Shown here piece by piece: positions 21,801 to 24,952 of a stretch of 24,952 nt of DNA. Positions within the stretch are counted from its first letter, which is position 1, and each line of letters opens with the position of its first letter. Source of the stretch: a virus; IMG/VR virus record IMGVR_UViG_3300010885_036355, positions 1 through 24,952 of that record. One strand, written 5' to 3'. The notes beneath the pieces were generated by a model. It saw nothing but the letters and a program-made list of their open reading frames with translations, had not been told where the DNA came from and did no database searches. A program made the position numbers and the translations under genes.

Positions 21801-24231
21801 ATAAATGATCAATCGCCTGACCCAGTGTAAAATCTGTTAGGTTATCATTTAACGGATTTTTTTCTAATCCGTGTGGAATTTGATAATAGCCTTGGTCCGG
21901 ATCAATGTCAATATACATTTTAATCGATACTACATCGTTTACCGCAAATGTGTTGGCAAATGTAAATATTCCGTTTTCTCTAGTGTAACTGTCAAAGTGT
22001 CTTTGTCCGTTTAGATAAAAGATCACTGTAGACGGGAGACTACTAAATGCTATCCAATCAACTGTTGCTAGAGTAATTTTATTTGTTGCTTCAGTAACAA
22101 CTACACTATCTAAAATTGGCTGCTGATAATCGCTGTCTGATTTAGTCCATCCGTTGGCAAACTCGTCTAAGGGATTAAATCTATAAAATCCGGTGTTTAG
22201 ATTTTTTGTTATTGTTTCTTGATTAACAGAATAACTAAAACTATCTCTATCAAGATTGTATGTGAATGAAATATCGCCGACATTATCTATGTTTAAGTAA
22301 TCAAGGCTAAATCCCAATTCGCTGTCAGCAATGCTATTGCCAACTTTATAACTCACAATAGGAGATCCTGCAAATGTTGACGAAGGATAAGTTGCTGTTT
22401 CTGAAAAACTAATGCCGTTGTTATCGAACAGATCAAACAAGGGCAACTGATTGGCTTTTGTTTTTTCTTGGCTAGGTACCCAATTAACACCAGTAAAGTG
22501 ATACATCAATCCTTTATTATTGTTGCCACTTTTAACTAGTACACCTTCACCTAGGATAGGATCCGAATCAACTGTTGCTCTTAATGTAATCTGTCTAACA
22601 TTATTGTGTGTAATAAAGTTAACTTGATAAATTTTGTTATTAGCTAATTGGTCTGTGTCTGCAACAAATAATACTCGAGCGCCTTGGTATAAAAATTCTC
22701 CGTCAACGCTATAACCTTGACTTCCTTCAATTGTAGAAAAAATATCAGTTGTAAATGTATCAATAAAATCTACAGGAGTTTTAGCAATACTACCGTGATT
22801 GAATAGTTGAAGGTTTGGACGGAATTCAATAATAGGACGCTTGGCTCTAAAACTGTCACCTGCTTCAAAATCTGTGCCATTTAGTTTGTGTGCTTGTTCT
22901 AGAGTTGATTTGTGGAACCAACGATTATATCTACTCCATGGATTAGCATCAATACTAGCCCTACATACTATAATGTAATCTTTTTCTCCGGGATATGAAG
23001 TGGCGTCATCAAACGGGTCTGTATCAAATCCTGTGTTATCAAAAATTACTTCCGGAATTTGGCTTGTAATAATAGGTACTGTTAAATCTGAGAATTTAAT
23101 TAGGGTTATTTCTCTCCCAACTTTTTCCACTAACCAATTATCTTTGACATACTTAGTTGGAGTAACTTTTCCACCAAATCGTACAATTAGGCCGTTAGTA
23201 AACTCAACTCCGTTACTGCTGGTATAATTTTGTTTGCCTATAATTTCTTTATCGATATTAATACTGGTATTTTCTTCGATGTCTTGGATTAAGAAACGAC
23301 CAAATCTATCAGGATTTATTGCACTCTGATAGTAAAGAATATCTGGGGCGTCAAAGGGAACTTCAAATGTCACGGTGCCGTTAACAGCTCCGTTGTTAGT
23401 TACTCCGTTGAAGTAATCAAACTTTGATGTTTGTACATTCTCGTCTACAATTTCCCACTCTGGGCCTTCAACAATTGTGCCATCAATACTGGCTGTAACA
23501 TAGGTCAGTGCTCTCCACAATTTACCATCATAGACTGCAAGTTGATTAGGAATATAAGGAAGGAAAGGATTGTATTTTAAACTGCCTGTATCAAAAGCTG
23601 TTCTAATATAAAAACCTTCTCTAGGACTGTTAACTGCAAAATTATAGGTCTGCCCTCTATACAAGGTTAATGTAGGATTGTTTGTTGAACCGTCTGGATA
23701 AAAAATCCATGTTGATGTTGTACCTTGACGAACTCTATAGGTACTAGTAATTGCATCGCCTTGTCCAAGAACTTTAACACTTGGAGGACCGTTTGGAACC
23801 CAATAGTATTCACGGAAGTTTACAAACTTGTCCCATTCGATGGGGGGATTCCAGCTGTAATGATCTTGGCTGGTAATTAAATCGTCGCGCTCGTTGAGGT
23901 TATTAAAAAATCTAAGTTGATTTTTAAAGTCAATGTAGTCATAGAAATTTTCAATGTTTCCTCGATCATCCGATAGTACTACTCCTGGTTCTAATTGATA
24001 TCTACTGCGTAGTGTGTTGTCGCTATCGAGATAAATGTCAGAGCCTTTGTAGGTCTTGCCATATCTACGACCAACATATCCTACAGTTTTTTGTAGAACA
24101 CCCGGCTGGACCAAAGGGTCAATGACTCCGGCCATAAATTTACTGTTAGTCTCAGTCTTGAAAACCTGTGGCAGTAAATCTACTGTCCTGCGAATTGGTA
24201 ACCCGCTTGCCGGGAAAATTTCATTTGCCAT
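9874..24231 (-). CDS. Giant mosaic virion structural protein, 4785 aa (about 0.5 MDa)
   Basis: One uninterrupted frame follows directly after the gp6-like gene, in the place where T4 has gp7 and other wedge genes. The N-terminus has FPASGLPIRRTVDLLP and PIEWDKFVNFREYYWVPNGP (about 131-150), a segment I associate with giant proteins of marine T4-like phages. Later come GYWRGVYQWFYD, PWEMLGFSEKPTWW and YGPAPYT (about 1134-1197). An FG-GAP-like propeller occupies about 2170-2890. Paired GxGY/GDGxGA modules are at about 3284-3340 and 3634-3707, and GWDALPWFTDTWDSVE follows. The C-terminal thousand residues are mostly repeated NG...DY beta modules plus NIPGTVYINGERIDY and LRRGTNGTS (about 4557-4627). 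Seven short modules resemble chitin-binding folds. No transmembrane segment or catalytic motif was recognised. A virion and baseplate-periphery role is inferred from position and family. Only a weak AGGG at 12 nt precedes ATG 24231. Confidence 0.85.
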   Translation of the reverse strand: MANEIFPASGLPIRRTVDLLPQVFKTETNSKFMAGVIDPLVQPGVLQKTVGYVGRRYGKTYKGSDIYLDSDNTLRSRYQLEPGVVLSDDRGNIENFYDYIDFKNQLRFFNNLNERDDLITSQDHYSWNPPIEWDKFVNFREYYWVPNGPPSVKVLGQGDAITSTYRVRQGTTSTWIFYPDGSTNNPTLTLYRGQTYNFAVNSPREGFYIRTAFDTGSLKYNPFLPYIPNQLAVYDGKLWRALTYVTASIDGTIVEGPEWEIVDENVQTSKFDYFNGVTNNGAVNGTVTFEVPFDAPDILYYQSAINPDRFGRFLIQDIEENTSINIDKEIIGKQNYTSSNGVEFTNGLIVRFGGKVTPTKYVKDNWLVEKVGREITLIKFSDLTVPIITSQIPEVIFDNTGFDTDPFDDATSYPGEKDYIIVCRASIDANPWSRYNRWFHKSTLEQAHKLNGTDFEAGDSFRAKRPIIEFRPNLQLFNHGSIAKTPVDFIDTFTTDIFSTIEGSQGYSVDGEFLYQGARVLFVADTDQLANNKIYQVNFITHNNVRQITLRATVDSDPILGEGVLVKSGNNNKGLMYHFTGVNWVPSQEKTKANQLPLFDLFDNNGISFSETATYPSSTFAGSPIVSYKVGNSIADSELGFSLDYLNIDNVGDISFTYNLDRDSFSYSVNQETITKNLNTGFYRFNPLDEFANGWTKSDSDYQQPILDSVVVTEATNKITLATVDWIAFSSLPSTVIFYLNGQRHFDSYTRENGIFTFANTFAVNDVVSIKMYIDIDPDQGYYQIPHGLEKNPLNDNLTDFTLGQAIDHLSSAMEIETQFLGVYPGTSNLRNIDGYQNRCMRFLKHSGIAPMAVSLLCDKNINIVKSIQHSLRAYSNFKNEFLKRIAEISPLDNIVDFVDEVMSAMTVTKDSSDPFADSDMIGNGAHADIVYLVEDEGIKVFALSQTFNLTELSRRAVYVYRNGEQLIHGTDYVFDGTFGFVRLSLTLTEGDQIVIREYTSTAFNYIPSTPTKLGLYKKYLPRIYLDDTFVTPRLVIQGHDGSITAAYDDYRDDAILELELRIYNNIKQEYNENIFNIDTVFGGYYGNALYTKPELDAIVIQDFLRWVSNTDIDYTNNDQYFDTQNSFTYTYSNMTDPTKLQSLPGYWRGVYQWFYDTDRPHICPWEMLGFSEKPTWWESEYGPAPYTRGNLILWEDIRDGVIRQGTRAGTHSRYARSSILDHIPTDGDGRLLSPLDSGIANDFTLINNQGDYRPGDVSPVEAAWRSSSEWPFSVMVALCLLKPFEFITDSFDRSRMSVNQLGQTVFADSGVFSKISNLLVPVVGGTQLSGLVTFVSSYVRSKNLDPQVLLTRLNNLDVKISTRMSGFVDQTEQKYLLDSKNPSATSSSIYVPNENYDVIFNVGVPMIGIAYSGVLIEKLAEGWKIKGYDNQQPYFNYFKPIASSSDPLTSVGGTSASFLDWAADKVYSNGDIVRTQNIFYRALKSHTSTGVFDKTLWKTLPKLPVVGGVEAYFRKTFSQLKPTQLYYGTVITTIQGVVDFLLGYQAYLKTQGFSFDRYDAENQVAYNWGTSCKEFLFWTKHNWAVGSLLTLSPSAGQVDMEIPLGVADSLFDSFYDYQIFKSDGAPLLPIFLNVNRDFQSVKVSTVNTNEGIYFIKVYFVLKEHITVFDDRTVFNDVIYDKTTGYRQERIKSRGFRTVDWDGDYTSPGFLFDNVNIQVWSPYTDYRLGDIVSYKSYNWVSKRNQQGAELFDTTIWEKLDTTPTKGLVANFDYRINQFEDYYDVDADGLGSSQRDLSRHVIGYQTREYLQNMAEDAVSQFKLYQGFIREKGTANAITKVFDKLSRTNTGSIELNEEWAFRVGRLGGTEQFNETEFRILKNDFKINPQPVIIAPTDASTDVLDLYMRVPEKNFTIAPIPFTANINPVKKYKLTPRTAGYVNSFDVDFAVKNYDDILTLNISEFEENSHVWITFYNTSWTVLRYNISKLLLITNITVVKTRVEISLGRSHGLSVGDIFGVRNIENLEGFYKITEVPDRRTVVIQISKDAKEPKWQADDIINLECFTSARFPTYQSVDLAIAASLTSGAKFWIDTNESNNWEVVEKQKIFSATEISEYGVTSPKGNGTAVLYIDILTQIVSSMPESNRVVSYLERSDGLKPFQTFERPNSISAAAYNVFGESLAVSPDGKWLAIGSPRATAVRSDYQGIYNSDLDYFQGNIVLHKGKLWRAKVDIYAQDYTGADSTHVGADSTFARIDTTMEDWEPALVITANQQGSSTGYQYQGAVSLYEWSGQSWVERYSFVSPRQNTNEQFGSKITIGVDSGNYYMAISAPGAENNKGRVYLYKYAPLTTNTSETVTYKITVAPPQGMEAGYKYYINEQYRPNLSLTVGNTYIFDQTDLSNVYYPNPVDGTVTNKHPLNFSNDNINGVLGGGTLYTTGVTYLIDNRTVTQAQYIAGFATATTRKVQITVTENTSSILYYYSSATLNMGNSIIRKYPNIAKEWQLIENQNFKGVYDNSGARFYEAGAIVWYNNALWQSLEDQTGDGSTISVNSNQWTRLDPISTQSSLPTNIALEDDSSDPTVGSLLSNQVAELVKEGDKFGTSMTMSRDGMTLVIGSPTSDGQYFTNYRGVWNSYQTYKINDVVKQSGVYRRLSTATSIGADPDNGSPWTLVAAVSTATSGKIYIYKMNAYGFYSLIQTINAGSLPAVNDLAPTEIINSGDLFGFSIDIDNSGNVIVVSSPQADSNLQNQGSVYIFKYDDTEYRLKQKLQSYEIYNNELFGFSVSISERGERVVVGAKNTPYKLPTRFDLALGTRFDGNRTTFSEDQGYPGQVYVFELKDQTYILSEKLEADITNNEGFGYSLDSTASVILTGSPSYATSGMTRIFRKDVTKDSFTVVAEESPMVNINLLKSVALYDDEHYLKIADLDIIDVNKLKILGRAEQEIKFKTLYDPASYTNGTTEVEVDADRAWFEKNVGVIWWNISTAKWAHYEQGDLAYRAGNWNQLAPGASIDICEWVESSMSPTDWAKMADTADGLSAGISGQPLYNNTAYSIKRFTNPNTGLSYGTKYYFWVKGKTITPTGVPGRNISAASVATLIENPASDGTPILAIIDTDKFLTYNLSSVITGDSALINIEYYNSERRPNATHTEYQLLTEGVADSLPSNPLEQKWIDSLVGFNQAGNPVPDPTLLPKQRYGLAFRPIQTMFVDRGTALKIAIDRSNDILLTRPFADLIDFENLNRIEAIPNSTLNLYDLTVDSFVELSEVGIIRISPAVLSANIVDGEIDTIDIIDAGFGYRTTPPVKIVGDGLGAKATVTLDLQGRITSVTVVQKGRKYTTADVSVRNFSVLVKNDTTYNNYWSIYFWDSVREGFFKSTVQSYDTTKYWSYIDWYATGYSSVTRIVKEILDLYLEPTIKIKVGDVIKIKEYANGGWALLERVIDGSGNILGNYILVGRKNGTIKINESIYNVKVYDYQTSYDEVTYDNQPTQELRFIFAALKENIFIDDLRAEWNKLFFASIRYIFSEQLYVDWAFKTSFLNAIHNIGDLEQKTNYKNDNLASFQSYLEEVKPFRTTIREYTSRYTDIDRQGAAITDFDVPPAYDVREGQILPVLENSSVIDTYPYKWWKDNHTYSITDIVVSDAGADYKDAPKVVITGDGSGATAQAYIANGSVSGIKILTPGTGYTTASVSIVGGNGTSASIAKAVAIISDSKTRTFDLTVKFDRITKEGTYQEYSYSQEFVANGFTSIFELSYPPVRDKTKIAVTINDEIILDSAYVITFYKSSTDEYSLLRGKLKLLSLPTSGDVIIIVYEKADEILEAVDRINKYYSPTKGMIGKEINQLMTGIDFGGVQIQGTTFDVSGGWDALPWFTDTWDSVEANSDFYYVVDTQPYTLTGVDSRSITWKAGSVVQYGNKQYRAVVDNADKPPVEFPAVWEELTILLPFTPTIGQQLSVYLKRTGLGSPRSIDTLDSAGAPVVVYDQGIEESRTIRIDDPNFGGAGVTNLSAVMPTVIGDGSTNSVDVQRYVQIENGDTLIFRPMDSDGTVNITDINIIDTNLTGGSLSAVSGAYITATGTASEDIVVDGSKFISPDQIPAPEENIPGQVIDSVSIKVFHTVQTGATPLQSRILKSNGRDKRFAIGLTVLDSASVMVYVDKVKCEINSADSSIEYIIDYNTNEVVFTNAPIHNSVIEIISIGVGGAALLDYQEFEADGDTLFFLTRANFADTASVVVTVDGVDVDALPINSSEVLDITNKTLIQFANKPERRQIVKIVCLGAILDVDSSANSLVRVNQQTLVFDGSTLSYDLDQFVNLERASASGAVLVEINGIQLKGVDTEFAVYDGTNNVILIGQDPIEAPNTATQTNIQVYVNNELKRNILDYVYNGNENTITVDTEVLAINDEIKVIVDIRSQYTFTGNNIVFNGTSFVENDSTTTLQEGDQITVTWFSEYPSMNIISDQYTGGKVQYQLAREPVSASYIWIYKNGHRLTQDQDYEVSIPRNVVYLKTTSVINDEIKIVQFGNYLRRAPLAYEVFKDMLNIYHFKRFSIDKAVTLSQDLNYYDQVMYVTDTADLFDPIKSRNIPGTVYINGERIDYFEKTATTLSQLRRGTNGTSIKETHAIGSNVVDVGRVESLPYNESQERLDFVSDGSSLLVGPLNYVPEAATRADWTRTTIPVGYEPCDQIEVFAAGRRLRKDPITVYDQAINITSPQADKVLEAEFSVDGVNDYIRLTSTVPAGTRITVIRRIGKTWYDRGETTASSGITLLKNTSSIAEFLKQKSTELPE
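10115..11795 (-). repeat. Cluster of NG...DY beta modules at the C-terminus of the giant protein
   Basis: Between about residues 4145 and 4705 a unit of roughly 45 residues recurs: an alternating strand ending in V-V-G or Y-NG, a charged L turn, a DY or equivalent, then a strand ending in DEIKI or similar. Examples are VLVEINGIQLKGVDTEF, IQVYVNNELKRNILDYVYNG, YIWIYKNGHRLTQDQDYEV and IEVFAAGRRLRKD. Further copies lie upstream at about 730, 955 and 3757. The array suggests a string of small beta domains. Confidence 0.65.
12415..12540 (-). other. Carbohydrate-binding-like module 7
   Basis: About residues 3897-3939: ITWKAGSVVQYGNKQYRAVV followed by PAVWEELTIL. The YGNKQYRA core resembles the GKLWRA of modules 1 and 4, and a closing W is present. 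It follows the GWDALPWFTDTWDSVE segment. Confidence 0.5.
13110..13330 (-). repeat. GxGY / GDGxGA module, second copy in the giant protein
   Basis: About residues 3634-3707: VSDAGADYKDAPKVVITGDG, SGATAQAYI, then GIKILTPGTGYTTASVSIVG and GNGTSASIAKA. It holds two successive half-repeats and is more complete than the first copy. The pattern is common in phage structural proteins; its function is unknown. Confidence 0.75.
14210..14380 (-). repeat. GxGY / GDGxGA module, first copy in the giant protein
   Basis: About residues 3284-3340: IDAGFGYRTTPPVKIVGDGL, GAKATVTLD, then VTVVQKGRKYTTADVSV. The two half-motifs (GxGY...P-V-I and G-G-A-A) form a compact beta unit that recurs about 340 residues later. 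Confidence 0.7.
16216..16355 (-). other. Carbohydrate-binding-like module 6, between propeller blades 3 and 4
   Basis: About residues 2625-2672: YRGVWNSYQTYKINDVVKQS, GVYRRLSTATSIG, then SPWTLVA. An ND replaces the usual GD at the turn; the closing W is present. Confidence 0.55.
16558..16710 (-). other. Carbohydrate-binding-like module 5, between propeller blades 2 and 3
   Basis: About residues 2507-2558: GVYDNSGARFYEAGAIVWYN, NALWQSLEDQTGD, then NQWTRLDP. The aromatic spacing matches modules 2 to 4. Confidence 0.5.
17435..17620 (-). other. Carbohydrate-binding-like module 4, between propeller blades 1 and 2
   Basis: About residues 2204-2265: YNSDLDYFQGNIVLHKGKLW, RAKVDIYAQD, then MEDWEPALV. 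The GN-I-V turn, the LWRA core and the closing W are kept. It also contains an immediate repeat, GADSTHVGADST. Confidence 0.5.
18945..19085 (-). other. Carbohydrate-binding-like (ChtBD3-type) module 3
   Basis: About residues 1715-1762: VWSPYTDYRLGDIVSYKSYN, W-VSKRNQQG, then FDTTIWEKLD. The layout is the same as module 2, with the GDIV turn and closing W conserved. Confidence 0.65.
19728..19860 (-). other. Carbohydrate-binding-like (ChtBD3-type) module 2
   Basis: About residues 1457-1501: W-A-DKVYSNGDIVRTQNIFYRA, then HTSTGVFDKTLWKTL. It matches the W-x-x-Y-x-x-GD-V...Y-A...W arrangement of small chitin-binding type-3 domains closely, including the GD turn and the paired aromatics. It is the clearest of the copies. 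Confidence 0.65.
23450..23550 (-). other. Carbohydrate-binding-like (ChtBD3-type) module 1
   Basis: About residues 227-261: LAVYDGKLWRALTYV followed by GPEWEIVDE. The pattern is a strand, an x-GKLWRA core and a closing W about 25 residues later. It is the shortest and least certain copy. Confidence 0.4.
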
Positions 24232-24240
24232 TTTCTACAA

Positions 24241-24952
24241 TTACCCTAAATTAGTTGCTGATATAACTGCCGAAGCAGCTACACGGATTTCGCTAGCAGT
24301 GATTGCTGTTACAATAACAACATCATCTACTGTGGCTCCACTGACAAAAATTTCATCGTTAGCACTTTGAATTTCAAACAAACTACCAAAGCTCTGCGTT
24401 GGTTGTCTAGGAACAATTACCAAGTTACTTAAATCTGGAGTAACTGCATTAGTAATGTATGTGATTAATTCACCGAGATAAAATCTATCACCAAAGTCCC
24501 AGTTGGCTACATCAAAGAAATCATTAATTGCTGAAATAATTCTAACTTTAAGATCGTTGTCATTGATTGTTTTATTTGGATTTTTAACAATTTTAAATTG
24601 TGCTTGTAAGGCATAGTCTGCTGTTGCTCCGAACAGCACTTTATAGTTCACTGGATGGTATATTACTTCATCACTGATTGATTTAATCTCTCCCAGTGAT
24701 GATCCAAAACTAATACGCAAACTATCACTGTTAGGAGATTCAGGTTTAGTTACTAATCCGCCACTTAGATATTTTCTAAATTCAGTATCGTAACTTCTTG
24801 TTAATAAGTAGACATCAACAATGTTGCTAACACTAGGATCAATTCTTCGATCAACATTGGCATTGTGAACATACTGAAATTTTAATCCCGATCGTCCAAT
24901 ATTTGCTCTATAACCCGATTCTAGAATTAAACTGTTTGATGCAGTATCTACA
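24241..24952 (-). CDS. 6: Baseplate wedge protein gp6-like, C-terminal part (5' end beyond the right edge)
   Basis: The frame is open from the window edge (first full codon ends at 24951) to TAA 24243-24241, giving 236 residues. It begins VDTASNSLILESGYRANIGR and continues with FQYVHNANVDRRIDPSVSNI, DVYLLTRSYDTEFRKYLSGG, SDEVIYHPVNYKVLFGATAD, DFFDVANWDFGDRFYLGELI, VIVPRQPTQSFGSLFEIQSA and DEIFVSGATVDDV. These segments match my recollection of the C-terminal half of gp6 in T4-like cyanophages. In T4, gp6 dimers link the wedges into the baseplate ring. A TTG at 24720 opens a shorter frame but coding clearly continues upstream. Only 9 nt separate the stop from the giant gene, so they are probably co-transcribed. 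The gene symbol is given by family resemblance, not by a database match. Confidence 0.85.
   Translation of the reverse strand, partial: VDTASNSLILESGYRANIGRSGLKFQYVHNANVDRRIDPSVSNIVDVYLLTRSYDTEFRKYLSGGLVTKPESPNSDSLRISFGSSLGEIKSISDEVIYHPVNYKVLFGATADYALQAQFKIVKNPNKTINDNDLKVRIISAINDFFDVANWDFGDRFYLGELITYITNAVTPDLSNLVIVPRQPTQSFGSLFEIQSANDEIFVSGATVDDVVIVTAITASEIRVAASAVISATNLG

Noticed and set aside
24241-24720. Start of the gp6-like gene at TTG 24720
   Set aside because: The frame stays open upstream to the window edge and encodes conserved-looking gp6 sequence, so the TTG is an internal Leu codon.

Overview
The window reads as part of the late structural module of a large tailed phage, most likely a contractile-tailed, T4-like myovirus of the kind that infects aquatic bacteria (cyanophage- or pelagiphage-like). 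The grounds are: a gp6-like baseplate wedge C-terminus at the right edge; a giant virion protein of a type I associate with marine T4-like phages; three tail-fibre-like proteins sharing one N-terminal module; a tail-collar domain; and a glycine-rich adhesin-like protein at the left edge. The DNA is AT-rich. I see no host genes, tRNAs, integrase, insertion sequences or CRISPR array. The host cannot be named from this sequence.

Every gene is on the minus strand, so the reading order runs from high to low coordinates: gp6-like wedge (3' part, 24951-24241), a 4785-residue giant structural protein (24231-9874), a 221-residue virion protein (9866-9201), a 766-residue collar-domain fibre (9197-6897), a 599-residue fibre (6886-5087), a 1533-residue long fibre (5068-467), and the start of a glycine-rich protein (465 to beyond base 1). 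Intergenic gaps are only 1 to 18 nt, so no gene-free stretch exceeds 300 bases. No terminator or convincing promoter is visible. The block looks like one tightly packed late transcription unit.

The likely division of labour is as follows. The gp6-like protein is part of the baseplate wedge. The giant protein sits where T4 carries gp7 and the rest of the wedge and peripheral baseplate genes; it is a mosaic of beta-rich modules, including an FG-GAP-like beta-propeller and several modules resembling carbohydrate-binding domains. The three fibre genes begin with versions of the same roughly 130-residue module, which suggests a shared attachment site, and then diverge into different shafts and tips. 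The partial glycine-rich protein may be a tip or adhesin. The most interesting part of the window is the giant protein: about 0.5 MDa from one uninterrupted 14.4 kb reading frame, with putative glycan-binding modules beside and between the blades of the putative propeller.
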